A stretch of 53,237 nt of DNA, taken from positions 1-53,237 of the forward strand of contig NZ_JACVVE010000039.1 in the NCBI RefSeq assembly GCF_016648105.1, written 5' to 3'. Of the stretch, positions 42,430 to 51,302 are shown piece by piece; within the stretch, counting starts at the first letter, position 1, and every line of letters starts with the position of its first letter. The position numbers were made by a program, and so were the translations under genes. The stretch is from Pseudomonas sp. S31. GTDB taxonomy: Bacteria; Pseudomonadota; Gammaproteobacteria; Pseudomonadales; Pseudomonadaceae. The notes under the pieces are model-generated. The model saw nothing but the letters and a program-made list of their open reading frames with translations, was not told the origin of the DNA and did not search any database.

Positions 42430-43740
42430 CTACAACTCGATGCGCTCGACCTTGCCCACCAGCAGGATGTACGACAGTGCCCCGGCCAGCGCCACCAGCG
42501 AGATGTAGGTGATGGCCGGGGCGAACGAGTCACCGCTGGCGAGGAAGCCGATGACGATTGGCGTGACGATCGCCGACAGGTTGCCGATGAAATTGAACAC
42601 TCCACCGGTCAACCCGAGCAGGCGCGCCGGTGCCAGGGTCGAGACCAGCGACCAGGTGATCGAGGCCAGGCCGTTGCCGAAGAACGCCAACGCCAGGAAG
42701 GCGATCACCCAGGCGGTGGAGTCGACGAAGTTGGCGCCGATGATCGCCGTCGAGATCAGCAGCCCGCCGATGATCGGCAACTTGCGGGCAAAGCCCACGC
42801 TGGCGCCGCGACGGATCAGCCAGTCGGAGAAGAACCCCGAGCACAGCACACCGACGAACGCTGCGAGAAACGGCAGCGAGGCCAGCAGGCCGGACTTGAT
42901 GAAGTCCATGCCACGGTATTTCACCAGGTAGGTCGGGAACCAGGTGAGGAAGAACCACAGTGTCGAGTTGAGGCAGAACTGCCCGAGGTAGATACCCCAC
43001 AACTTGCGCTTGCTCAGCACCACGCCGAGGTCGCTCCAACTGAACCTGGCCTTGACTTTGGCCTGCTCAGCCTGGATATCGACCAGGCCGCCGCCTTCGC
43101 GGATCAGTTCGATCTCGCCATCGTTGACACCCTTGAAGTCGCGCGGTTCGCGATACACCGCGTACCAGACCAGCGCCCAGAGAATGCCTACCGCGCCAGT
43201 GGCGACGAACACCATGTGCCAGCCGTACTGGTGTTGCAGCCAGGCCAGCACCGGGGTGAGGAAAGCCAGGCCGACGAACTGCCCGGAGGTGTAGAAACCG
43301 ATGGCCGTGGCGCGTTCGCGCTCGGGGAACCAGGTGGTGACCACACGGCTGTTGATCGGGTAGGCCGGGGCCTCCAGGGCACCGACGGCCATGCGCAGGG
43401 CGAACAGGGCGATGAAGCTGGCGGCGAAGCCGAGCAGTACCGTGGCGATCGACCACAGCGCCAACGCGGCAGTGTAGAGGATGCGCGGCGGCACCCGGTC
43501 GACCAGCCAACCACCGGGGATCTGCATGGCGGCGTAAGTCCAGCCGAAGGCGGAGAAAATCAGACCGACGTGAATCGGGTCGATGCCCAGGTCACTGGTC
43601 AAGGCAGGTGCGGCAATGGACAGGTTGCTGCGGTCGAGGTAGTTGATCACCACGGTGATGAACAACAGCACCATGATGAAGAACCGCTTGCGGCTGGGTG
43701 TCGCCAACGCAGCCTGCCCGGTCAGGGTATTCGGATGCAT
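42430..43740 (-). CDS. MFS anion:cation symporter, probable D-galactonate importer
   Basis: A 436-residue major facilitator protein with 12 predicted helices and typical ACS-family motifs (VVINYLDRSNLSIAAPAL at the first helix, GWTYAAMQIPGGWLVDRV, ALRMAVGALEAPAYP, WFPERERATAIG). ACS transporters such as DgoT and GudP bring sugar acids in with protons. Its place after dgoD points to D-galactonate, though a related aldonate or glucarate cannot be excluded from sequence. 87 bp after dgoD. Confidence 0.87.
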   Translation of the reverse strand: MHPNTLTGQAALATPSRKRFFIMVLLFITVVINYLDRSNLSIAAPALTSDLGIDPIHVGLIFSAFGWTYAAMQIPGGWLVDRVPPRILYTAALALWSIATVLLGFAASFIALFALRMAVGALEAPAYPINSRVVTTWFPERERATAIGFYTSGQFVGLAFLTPVLAWLQHQYGWHMVFVATGAVGILWALVWYAVYREPRDFKGVNDGEIELIREGGGLVDIQAEQAKVKARFSWSDLGVVLSKRKLWGIYLGQFCLNSTLWFFLTWFPTYLVKYRGMDFIKSGLLASLPFLAAFVGVLCSGFFSDWLIRRGASVGFARKLPIIGGLLISTAIIGANFVDSTAWVIAFLALAFFGNGLASITWSLVSTLAPARLLGLTGGVFNFIGNLSAIVTPIVIGFLASGDSFAPAITYISLVALAGALSYILLVGKVERIEL

Positions 43741-43827
43741 GGGTAGTGCCTCTTCTTATGTTTATTGAGGTCGCTGCCGGCCCAGGGTGCGTGCATGCCG
43801 CTGGGCCGTGGAGGGATCAGTGGCGCG

Positions 43828-44976
43828 TTACCACTCGGCGAAGCTGCCGTCGGCGTGGCGCCAGATCGGGTTGCGCCAGCGGTGGCCGACCGCCGCGCGC
43901 TCGATGACGTATTCCTCGTTGATCTCGATGCCCAGGCCCGGGCCATTGGGGATCTTGACGAAGCCCTGGTCGTAGTCGAACACGCCTGCATCCTTCACGT
44001 AATCGAGCAGGTCGTTGCTCTCGTTGTAGTGGATGCCCAGGCTCTGCTCCTGGATGAACGCGTTGTAGCAGGCGGCGTCGAGCTGCAGGCAGGCAGCCAG
44101 GGCGATCGGGCCCAGCGGGCAGTGCAGGGCCAAGGCGACGTCGTAGGCTTCGGCCATGTTGGCGATCTTGCGCGTCTCGGTGATGCCACCGGCGTGCGAG
44201 GCATCGGGCTGGATGATGTCGACATAGCCTTCGCTGAGCACACGCTTGAAGTCCCAGCGCGAGAACAGTCGCTCGCCGAGGGCGATCGGCGTGCTGGTCA
44301 GTGGCGCCAGCTCCTTGAGCGCTTCGTAGTTTTCGCTGAGTACCGGCTCTTCGATGAACATCAGCTTGTACGGGTCGAGTTCCTTCATCAGCACCTTGGC
44401 CATGGGTTTGTGCACCCGCCCATGGAAGTCGACGCCGATGCCGACGTTGGGGCCGACGGCATCGCGCACGGCTGCGACGTTGGCCAGGGCCTGGTCGACC
44501 TTGTCGAAGGTATCGAGGAACTGCAGTTCCTCGGTGCCGTTCATCTTCACCGCGGTGAAGCCACGCGCTACCGCTTCCTTCGCCGCTCGGGCGGTGTCTG
44601 CCGGGCGGTCGCCGCCGATCCAGGAATACACGCGGATCTTGTCGCGCACCTGACCACCGAGCAGGTCGCTGACCGACACGCCCAGGGCCTTGCCCTTGAT
44701 GTCCCACAAGGCCTGGTCGATGCCGGCCAGGGCACTCATGTGCACCGCCCCGCCGCGGTAGAAGCCGCCGCGATAGAGCACTGTCCAGATGTCTTCGATG
44801 TTGCGTGGGTCCTTGCCGATCAGGTAGTCGGAAAGTTCCTCGACGGCGGCGGCCACCGTATGAGCACGCCCTTCCACCACTGGCTCGCCCCAGCCGGTCA
44901 CGCCCTGATCGGTCTCGACCTTGAGGAAGCACCAGCGCGGCGGCACGATGAAGGTGGTCAGCTTGGTGATTTTCAT
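43828..44976 (-). CDS. dgoD: D-galactonate dehydratase
   Basis: 382 residues, the exact length of E. coli DgoD. An enolase-superfamily enzyme removing water from D-galactonate to give 2-keto-3-deoxy-galactonate. The metal ligands Asp183, Glu209 and Glu235 and the catalytic His185 (DFHGR) and His285 (LALHCPLGP) fall at the positions known for DgoD. The start was set at MKITKLTTF; the frame is open further upstream without homology. It follows dgoA by 40 bp. Confidence 0.94.
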   Translation of the reverse strand: MKITKLTTFIVPPRWCFLKVETDQGVTGWGEPVVEGRAHTVAAAVEELSDYLIGKDPRNIEDIWTVLYRGGFYRGGAVHMSALAGIDQALWDIKGKALGVSVSDLLGGQVRDKIRVYSWIGGDRPADTARAAKEAVARGFTAVKMNGTEELQFLDTFDKVDQALANVAAVRDAVGPNVGIGVDFHGRVHKPMAKVLMKELDPYKLMFIEEPVLSENYEALKELAPLTSTPIALGERLFSRWDFKRVLSEGYVDIIQPDASHAGGITETRKIANMAEAYDVALALHCPLGPIALAACLQLDAACYNAFIQEQSLGIHYNESNDLLDYVKDAGVFDYDQGFVKIPNGPGLGIEINEEYVIERAAVGHRWRNPIWRHADGSFAEW

Positions 44977-45016
44977 CTTGTTGTCTCTCTTGTGGGATGC
45001 AGCGCCCAGGGCGCCG

Positions 45017-45646
45017 TCAAACGTCTTGGCCGAGGGCGGCCCAGGCAGCGACATAGGCCTCGGCATTGGCCGCCACTTGCGCTGGGCTCATGCCCGGCTT
45101 GTACAGGCCGGAGCCGAGCCCGAAGCCCCTGGCGCCAGCGTCGAAGAACTGCTGCATGTTGGTCGGGTTGATGCCACCGACCGGGGCCAGGATCGTCCCG
45201 GCGGGGAACACCGCACGCCAGGCCTTCACCACCGCCGGGCCCATCTGCTCGGCGGGGAACAGCTTGAGGATGTCGGCGCCTTCGGCCAGCGCGGCGAACG
45301 CCTCGGTGGGCGTGGCCACGCCTGGGCAGAGGAACAGGCCAGCGGCTTTCGCCGCACGCAGCACTCGTGGGTCGCTGTGCGGCATGACGATCACCTGCCC
45401 GCCTGCGGCCTTGACCTGCTCGACCTGCTCAGGCGTGAGCACGGTGCCCGCGCCGATCAGGCAATCGGCGGGCAGGCTATCGCGCAGGATGCGGATGCTC
45501 TCGAACGGTTCGGGCGAGTTCAGCGGCACCTCGATGACGCGAAACCCTGCGCGGTACAGGACTTCGCCCATGGCGGGCGCTTCCTGGGGGTGCAGGCCGC
45601 GCAGGATTGCGATCAGGCCGTTTTGCGCCAGTGCTTGCTTGAGCAT
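45017..45646 (-). CDS. dgoA: 2-dehydro-3-deoxy-6-phosphogalactonate aldolase
   Basis: 209 residues of the KDPG/KDPGal aldolase family. GLIAILRG opens the barrel, Glu39 in VIEVPLNSP is the usual base, and Lys128 in DILKLFPAEQ is the Schiff-base lysine. It cleaves the phosphorylated keto-deoxy acid to pyruvate and glyceraldehyde 3-phosphate. There is one base between the dgoK stop and this ATG. Confidence 0.93.
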   Translation of the reverse strand: MLKQALAQNGLIAILRGLHPQEAPAMGEVLYRAGFRVIEVPLNSPEPFESIRILRDSLPADCLIGAGTVLTPEQVEQVKAAGGQVIVMPHSDPRVLRAAKAAGLFLCPGVATPTEAFAALAEGADILKLFPAEQMGPAVVKAWRAVFPAGTILAPVGGINPTNMQQFFDAGARGFGLGSGLYKPGMSPAQVAANAEAYVAAWAALGQDV

Positions 45647-45647
45647 G

Positions 45648-46658
45648 TCAGAGCTCCATTGAAGGGGAAGGAATCGCGGCGGGGCGTACCAGCCCGGCCG
45701 CCACGGCCAGTTGCCACAGGCCACGCTCGGTGGCCTGTTCGGCCAGCGTCACCTGGGCGAAGCCACAGGCGTGGAGGGCGCGCTGGTAGCGGGCGCAGAG
45801 GCCGGCATTGCCGATCAGCAGCACCGCTGGCAGGGCCATGGCCTTGCGCCGACGCCGCTGCACGGTAGCCAACGCGGCCAGTTCATGGCCGATCAGCAAG
45901 CCGGAGAGGTAATCGGGCTGGGCCGCCGCGTTCAGTTCACCGGTCAGGCCCAGGCAGCGGGCACTGAAGATGGTCGACAGCGGGCCACTGTCGCCATCGA
46001 CCGACAGGGCCACCTGCACGCCACGGTCGAAGGCGGCGGCGTCGAAGCCCTGGCCGCGTTGCTGGGTACGGCCGAGGATGCTGTGCTCGCTGAGCACGGC
46101 GAACACTTCGCCGGTCATGAAGGTGTCGAAGCGCTCGATGCAGCCCTCGGCCACCTGCACCCATTTCGAATGGCTGCCCGGCAGGCCGATCAGCAGATCG
46201 CCGGCGGCCTCGTCCGGCAGGCTGTGCAGTACACCGAGCACCTGGGTTTCCTCGCCACGCATGACATTCGGCAGCGTCGAACGCTGGATCACGCCGGGGA
46301 CGATATGCACCTCGGTGCCACGGCGGCTGCGCACGGTCTCCAGGGCGTTGCCGAGGCTGGCGACGTTGGCTGGGGTCTCGCGGTAGGCGGCTTCGCGCCA
46401 GCCCTGGGCGCTGCCGACCATGCCGCAGGCGATCACCGGCAGCTCGGGCTGGGCGTCGAGCCAATCCCCACAGACGTCGTGGAACGCCAGTTCGAAGCCA
46501 TCGCTGCAGGCCTCGCCGTGGATCAGGCGAGGGCCTTTGGGCAACTGCATGATGCCCGACGACAGTGCACGCTGATTGAGCACCTGCCCGCCCGCAGCGA
46601 GTTTGTAAGCACGAAGGGAGGTGGTTCCCCAATCGAGCGCGATCAATTGCGCCTGCAT
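45648..46658 (-). CDS. dgoK: 2-dehydro-3-deoxygalactonokinase
   Basis: 336 residues with the DgoK pattern: LIALDWGTTSLRAYKL (phosphate loop of the fold), GMVGSAQGWREAAY, VPGVIQRSTLPNVMRGEETQVLG and GLPGSHSKWVQV. It phosphorylates 2-keto-3-deoxygalactonate at C6 before DgoA cleavage. Start set at 46658 with AGGTGA four bases upstream. First gene of the dgo operon. Confidence 0.92.
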   Translation of the reverse strand: MQAQLIALDWGTTSLRAYKLAAGGQVLNQRALSSGIMQLPKGPRLIHGEACSDGFELAFHDVCGDWLDAQPELPVIACGMVGSAQGWREAAYRETPANVASLGNALETVRSRRGTEVHIVPGVIQRSTLPNVMRGEETQVLGVLHSLPDEAAGDLLIGLPGSHSKWVQVAEGCIERFDTFMTGEVFAVLSEHSILGRTQQRGQGFDAAAFDRGVQVALSVDGDSGPLSTIFSARCLGLTGELNAAAQPDYLSGLLIGHELAALATVQRRRRKAMALPAVLLIGNAGLCARYQRALHACGFAQVTLAEQATERGLWQLAVAAGLVRPAAIPSPSMEL

Positions 46659-46695
46659 CGCTTCACCTGTTCTGTTCTTGGCAGTGAGTGAGCGG

Positions 46696-46756
46696 ACTAT
46701 AAACCCAGGCGGCGGGAAATTCCAATATATAAACACACATCCCATATTATGGGATG
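46696..46756 (-). promoter_or_regulatory. Promoter and operator candidates of the dgo operon
   Basis: On the minus strand, TTGGAA (46725-46720) and TATAGT (46701-46696) with an 18-bp spacer make a fair sigma-70 promoter, placing the start about 30 bases before dgoK. GGAAATTCC (46715-46723) overlaps the -35. Upstream lies a 19-bp palindrome, CATCCCATATTATGGGATG (46738-46756), perfect apart from its single central base. This layout suits an operator for the IclR protein at the operon's end; the link is inferred. Confidence 0.6.
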
Positions 46757-46790
46757 CTCTGCGCAATGCATGGCACGGGCGTTGCCCGTG

Positions 46791-46861
46791 TTCGCGGCTA
46801 AAGCCGCTCCTACAGGGATCGGGGAATCTTTGGGGCCTGTAGGAGCGGGTTTACCCGCGAA
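46791..46861. repeat. REP pair between the dgo operon and the LysR gene
   Basis: Two inverted REP-type arms: 46791-46816 (TTCGCGGCTAAAGCCGCTCC...) and 46836-46861 (CCTGTAGGAGCGGGTTTACC...). The second arm is a close match to the classical P. putida REP consensus in reverse orientation. It lies just after the LysR stop and before the dgo promoter, in a usual intergenic place. Confidence 0.8.
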
Positions 46862-46878
46862 CCAGACGCCGCGGTCTA

Positions 46879-47778
46879 TCAGTTGAGATAGCGGTGCTCG
46901 CCCAGCATGCTCACCAGCAGGTCGATGAACGCCCGCACCTTGGCCGAACCGTACTTGCTCTCGCGGTGCAGCACATGGATCGGCCAGGGGGTTTCTTCGA
47001 AATCCTCGAGCACCGTGCGCAAGCGCCCGGCGATAAGATCGTCGGCCACTTGGTACGACAGCAGGTGGACGATGCCCAGGCCCGCATTGGCAGCAGCGAT
47101 CGCCGCATCGTTGCTGGTGACGTTCAGCCGTGGCTTGACGCGGATACTCAGCGGCGCCTGGGCCTCGCGGAACTTCCATTCCTGGCCCGCGCCCACGCCG
47201 TTGGCGGCGATCAGCGCATGCTGCGCCAGCTCGCTGGGGTGGCGTGGCGTGCCCTGGCGGGCCAGGTAGTCGGGCGAGGCGCACAGCAGCCGACGCACCT
47301 GGCCGACCTGGCGGGCCTTGAGGCCGGAATCGGGCAGCGGGCCGATACGCACCGCGACGTCCATGCCCTCCTCCACCAGGTTGACCACCCGATCGAGGAA
47401 GAACGCCGAGACGTCCACCTCCGGGTAGGCCTGCAGGTAGCGCACGATGCAGGGCATGACGAAGTACTTGCCGAACAGCACCGGCGCGGTGACCGCCAGG
47501 TTGCCCCGTGGCGCGGCATTCATCCCGGCGGCCGCCTCATTGGCTTCGACGATGCTGGCGAGGATGTTGCGGCTGTCCTCCAGGTAGCGGCTGCCGGCCT
47601 CGGTCAGGCGTACGCTGCGCGTGGTGCGCAGCAGCAGCTTGACCCCGAGGCTTTCTTCCAGGGCGCCGACCGCGCGGGTCACCGCCGCTGGTGAAATACC
47701 CAGGCGGCGGGCCGCAGCGGCGAAGCTTTCGAGTTCGCCGACCGCCACGAACACCCGCATCAGGTGGATCTGGTCCAT
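46879..47778 (-). CDS. LysR-family transcriptional regulator
   Basis: 299 residues with the LysR N-terminal winged helix (MDQIHLMRVFVAVGELESFAAAARRLGISPAAVTRAVGALEE) and a substrate-binding domain from about residue 90. It lies 62 bp after the reductase fusion gene on the same strand, so it may control the GST/reductase pair, or be read with them. The inducer is unknown. Confidence 0.88.
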   Translation of the reverse strand: MDQIHLMRVFVAVGELESFAAAARRLGISPAAVTRAVGALEESLGVKLLLRTTRSVRLTEAGSRYLEDSRNILASIVEANEAAAGMNAAPRGNLAVTAPVLFGKYFVMPCIVRYLQAYPEVDVSAFFLDRVVNLVEEGMDVAVRIGPLPDSGLKARQVGQVRRLLCASPDYLARQGTPRHPSELAQHALIAANGVGAGQEWKFREAQAPLSIRVKPRLNVTSNDAAIAAANAGLGIVHLLSYQVADDLIAGRLRTVLEDFEETPWPIHVLHRESKYGSAKVRAFIDLLVSMLGEHRYLN

Positions 47779-47840
47779 GCCGCCTCCCGGGCATCAAAGG
47801 GACAAGGATTATCGCTCATCCACGCCGCGCTGAGCGGGTC

Positions 47841-49862
47841 TCAGATATCCAGCACCAGCGGCTGCTCGCTTGCAGCGGGGACCGCGCAGCAGATCAGCGC
47901 TTGGCCACCCGGCGGCAATTCGGCTGGCGGGTTGGGGTAATGCACTTGGCCACTGACCACCTTCGTCCGGCAGGTACCACACGAGCCTCCGCGGCAGCTG
48001 AACTCGGGAGAAAGCCCGCGAGCCTCGGCCAGTTCGAGCAACGTGCCGCTCTGAGGCGCCCAGCGTGTCTCCTTTGCCGAGCGGGCGAAATACACCGGCA
48101 CGGCCTCGCTGGCGGCAGGAGGTTGGTCGACTGCTGGTCGATCGCCATCGCCTTGGCGTCGCAACGTCGACGGGCCGAATGTTTCAGCGTGGATGCGCCC
48201 ATCGGCTACCCCTGCGACGCGCAAACCTGCATAGAGCTCCTGGGTGAAAGCACCGGGCCCGCACAGGTAGAAGTCATAGTCGTCCAACGCCAGGGCCGCC
48301 TTGACCTGTTCGATCCCGAGCCGGCCAGCGTGCTCGTAGTCCTGCCCCGGCACGGCGTCGGCCTCTGGCTGGCTCAGCGAGCGGTGCAGGCTGAACAGCC
48401 CACCGGCACGCTGGCGCAAGGTTGCGAGTTCCTTCCGGAACGGCAGGTCGGCCAGGCTACGGGCACCTTGGAACAGGTAGACACGTCGCCCAGCCCCACT
48501 CGCCAGTTGCTCGCGCAGCATGGCGATCAGCGGTGTGATGCCGACGCCGGCCCCCATCAGCACCAAAGGCCGTGGGCTGAGGCTGTCGAGGGTGAAATTA
48601 CCCATGGGCAGGCGCACCTCAAGCGTGTCACCGACGCCGATGTGCGCGTGCAGGTACCGCGAAGCAGGCCCTTGCGCCTTGACGCTGATACGCAGTTGGC
48701 CGTCCGCCGGGGCGCACGACAGGCTGTAGGTGCGAATCAGCGGAGCCTGGCCCGGCAGCGTGATACGCACCGGAATGTGCTGGCCAGCGACGAAGGCCAC
48801 GGGGCCGTCTGCTTGCAGGTGAAACGAACGAATGTCCTGGCTTTCCTGTACGATGCGCACCACTTGCCAGGTGAGCCATTGCCGCTCGCGGCGCTGCTGC
48901 TCCAGACGTTGCTCGGCCTCGGCCCAGGTGCCGGTGAGCAGGCTGGTGGGCGCATATTCGTCGAAGCGCCAGCGCAGGGATGTTGCCGCCGGGCGACGTA
49001 CCACCTGCTCGACATCCACCGTCCAGAGCCGCTCGGCCCCCTCGAACGCCTGGATCAGCGGGCTGTCGAGGATCACCTGCGTGCGCCCGCTGACCTGCAA
49101 CACGTCGCCGCTGCGAAAATCCACGAACAACAGCCCCGCCCGCGGATTCTCCAGCAAGTTGCCAAGGGTGTTGAAATGCAGGTTGCCGGCGTAGTCGGGA
49201 ATGGTCAGGCGATTGCCTTCGACACGAACAAAGCCTGGGCGCCCGCCACGGTGGGAAACATCGACCGCGCGCTGGCCGCTGGCATCGGTGAAATAACTGG
49301 CGACGAAAAAGGTGTCAGCGCTCTCGATCATGGCCCCCGCAGCGCCATCCAGCGCGCTGGAGTCCTGGCGCTGCCCTGCCGGCGCCGCGACGCGAACGTA
49401 ATCACGCAGCTGGATGTACTGGGGACAGTTGCCGAACGATTGTTGTACCTGCACTTGCAGCAGGCCATCGGCCGAAGCGCGCAGCACGCCATTGAGCCGG
49501 TTGCGCCGGCGCGTGTGCAGTTCGATACCCAACAGGCCGATGGCCTCGCCCGCCGCCAGCCCGGGGGTGGCCGGGTCGTCGTCGGGTGGCAGGACGTGGA
49601 TCAGCAGTTGCCGAGGATCGGGGGACTCGACGAAGCCCTCAGGCCCTTCGAGCAAGGTCGCCCAAGGATTGCCACCTGCATCTACGGTGCCGGCAACCAT
49701 GAACGGCAATTGCTGGAAGAAGGCCCGGTGTTGCTCGGGCATGTAGTCGCGGATGACTTTCTGCCCGAACGCCTCCATGCGCTCCGACACACCGACGCGT
49801 TCCTGCAGGCGTTTCTCGCCGGCATGCCAAGGGGAGCGGGAAGAGCTGGGAATCTGCTGCAT
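47841..49862 (-). CDS. Three-part fusion: PNPOx-like, ferredoxin reductase and [2Fe-2S] ferredoxin
   Basis: 673 residues. Residues about 30-320 have the PNPOx-like flavin fold (MVAGTVDAGGNPWATLLEGP, NCPQYIQLR, ADTFFVASYF, GNLHFNTLGNLLENPRAGLLF). Residues about 345-570 are an FAD/NAD(P)H reductase (RTYSLSCAP, MGAGVGITPLIAML, LCGPGAFTQEL). The end is a plant-type ferredoxin with FSCRGGSCGTC and a later CC supplying the fourth cysteine. Such a protein could pass electrons from NAD(P)H through FAD and the iron-sulfur centre. The substrate is unknown. It follows the GST gene by 28 bp, suggesting joint detoxification or redox work. The frame opens further upstream but only this start fits. Confidence 0.88.
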   Translation of the reverse strand: MQQIPSSSRSPWHAGEKRLQERVGVSERMEAFGQKVIRDYMPEQHRAFFQQLPFMVAGTVDAGGNPWATLLEGPEGFVESPDPRQLLIHVLPPDDDPATPGLAAGEAIGLLGIELHTRRRNRLNGVLRASADGLLQVQVQQSFGNCPQYIQLRDYVRVAAPAGQRQDSSALDGAAGAMIESADTFFVASYFTDASGQRAVDVSHRGGRPGFVRVEGNRLTIPDYAGNLHFNTLGNLLENPRAGLLFVDFRSGDVLQVSGRTQVILDSPLIQAFEGAERLWTVDVEQVVRRPAATSLRWRFDEYAPTSLLTGTWAEAEQRLEQQRRERQWLTWQVVRIVQESQDIRSFHLQADGPVAFVAGQHIPVRITLPGQAPLIRTYSLSCAPADGQLRISVKAQGPASRYLHAHIGVGDTLEVRLPMGNFTLDSLSPRPLVLMGAGVGITPLIAMLREQLASGAGRRVYLFQGARSLADLPFRKELATLRQRAGGLFSLHRSLSQPEADAVPGQDYEHAGRLGIEQVKAALALDDYDFYLCGPGAFTQELYAGLRVAGVADGRIHAETFGPSTLRRQGDGDRPAVDQPPAASEAVPVYFARSAKETRWAPQSGTLLELAEARGLSPEFSCRGGSCGTCRTKVVSGQVHYPNPPAELPPGGQALICCAVPAASEQPLVLDI

Positions 49863-49890
49863 GGCCGTGTACCTCGCTGGGGAGAATGGC

Positions 49891-50514
49891 TCAGCTACGG
49901 GTCTCCAGACCCACGGCAGTCCGTGGCATACCGACGAAGCCCGGCAACCCTTCGATCCGCTCCAGCCAAGCCCGCACGTTGGAATACGCATCCAACGACA
50001 CATTGCCCTCGGGGGCATGGGCGATGTACGAGTAGTTGGCGACATCGGCAATGGTCGGCTCGTCGCCAACCAGGAACGCTGATTTACCCAGCTCCTGCTC
50101 CATGACCTTGAGCAAGGCATGGGCGCGGGCGATCACTTCATCGCTATTGAACGAAGCCCCGAACACCGTGACCAGGCGCGCCGCAGCTGGGCCGAAGGCC
50201 AGAGGCCCGGCGGCGACCGACAACCAGCGCTGCACCCGGGCGGCGCCGAGCGGGTCGCGGGGCAGCCAGTGGCCATGTGCGTCGTAGGTGCTGGCGAGGT
50301 AGACGAGAATGGCGTTGGAGTCAGCGATGATCGTGCCATCGTCATCCAGGACCGGGACCTGGCCGAACGGGTTCATGGCTAGGAACTGCGGCTGTTTGTG
50401 CTCGCCCTTGGCCAGGTCGACGAACACCAGCTCAGCAGGCAGGTCGAGCAGCGAAAGCATCAGCTCGATGCGGTGGGCGTGGCCGGACTTCGGGAAGTTG
50501 TAGAGTTTGATCAC
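49891..50514 (-). CDS. Glutathione S-transferase family protein
   Basis: 207 residues. The thioredoxin-like N-terminal domain (MIKLYNFPKSGHAHRIELMLSLLDLP, NPFGQVPVLDDDG, IADSNAILVYLA) is complete, including the PVL cis-proline and the SNAI segment binding glutathione. The helical C-terminal domain has FLVGDEPTIADVANYSYIAHAPEG. First gene of the GST-reductase-LysR run. Confidence 0.9.
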   Translation of the reverse strand: MIKLYNFPKSGHAHRIELMLSLLDLPAELVFVDLAKGEHKQPQFLAMNPFGQVPVLDDDGTIIADSNAILVYLASTYDAHGHWLPRDPLGAARVQRWLSVAAGPLAFGPAAARLVTVFGASFNSDEVIARAHALLKVMEQELGKSAFLVGDEPTIADVANYSYIAHAPEGNVSLDAYSNVRAWLERIEGLPGFVGMPRTAVGLETRS

Positions 50515-50652
50515 GGTCGTGGCTCCAGGCTGGCACCAGGGTGGTGCGGGTCAGGAGCCATGCTGCGCCGAATCTGCTGACAGTAGAATCAGTGCCAGAA
50601 GCAATCCATAATTTCGCCCGGCGAAATAATTACCGCCGAGGCATACAGCGCA

Positions 50653-51204
50653 TCAGTGGCGCTGTTTCTGGTAGCGATACAAGCCGCGCGCCGCCTCGAT
50701 CACTTGCGGCACGCAGGCCTGCAGCTCAACGAAGCTCATGGCGTCGAGCAGTTCGTAGTTGTCCTCCAGGCCATGCAGGGAAATCGCCTTCAGCCATTGA
50801 TCCTGCTCGGGCGGCAGTTCGTCCCATCCGGCCACCTGGGTGCCGCGCATGTAGCCGAAGCACCACTCCTCCATGATCACCGCCGGTCCCTCCTCGGCCT
50901 CGCTCTGCTCGAACAACGGCTCGAAGTGCTCGAGATCGTCGGCCAGGGCTTCGCCAACCTGATCGGCATAGCGCAGCATGAGTGCCGTGTAGGCCTCTTC
51001 GTGGGCGGGTTTCTTGAACTTGGGGACCTTGCCACCCGCCACGGCGGGCAGCCACTGCTCGGGCATCACCAGAGTCGGCGAGCTGGCCAGGGCGGTGAAG
51101 AAACCGTTGAGTTCGGCCAGGTTGAGCACCGAGTAGTCGTTGCCGTAGGTGATCAGCAGGTCTTCGAGGCGGGTGAGTTCTTTGTCGCTGAGGGCGGGAA
51201 GCAT
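50653..51204 (-). CDS. UPF0149 (YecA/YgfB-like) protein
   Basis: 183 residues from ATG at 51204. Features: SDKELTRLEDLLITYGNDYSVLNLAELNGFFTALASSP, PAVIMEEWCFGYMRGTQVAGWDEL, and a C-terminal helix. It lacks the C-terminal zinc-binding SEC-C tail of longer YecA proteins. Function in this family is not settled. The gene stands between GST (138 bp away) and the acetolactate-synthase-type gene. Confidence 0.85.
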   Translation of the reverse strand: MLPALSDKELTRLEDLLITYGNDYSVLNLAELNGFFTALASSPTLVMPEQWLPAVAGGKVPKFKKPAHEEAYTALMLRYADQVGEALADDLEHFEPLFEQSEAEEGPAVIMEEWCFGYMRGTQVAGWDELPPEQDQWLKAISLHGLEDNYELLDAMSFVELQACVPQVIEAARGLYRYQKQRH

Positions 51205-51252
51205 GTGCGGGTGTCCAGGGAAGCAGATTTGCCTGCACCCTAGCACAAAAGC

Positions 51253-51296
51253 ATCGCCGGCAAGCTGGCTCCTGCAGGAGCCGGCTTGCCGGCGAT
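51253..51296. repeat. Palindrome downstream of the acetolactate-synthase gene
   Basis: ATCGCCGGCAAGCTGGCTCC and its near-perfect reverse complement (one mismatch) face each other around TGCA. It lies seven bases after the stop of the synthase gene on the minus strand. REP-like or a strong mRNA-end hairpin; no U-run, so not a classical terminator. Confidence 0.7.
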
Positions 51297-51302
51297 CAGG
51301 CC

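Noticed and set aside
46791..46861. Terminator for the LysR gene
   Set aside because: Hairpin arms match the REP consensus and there is no U-run, so it is listed as a REP pair.
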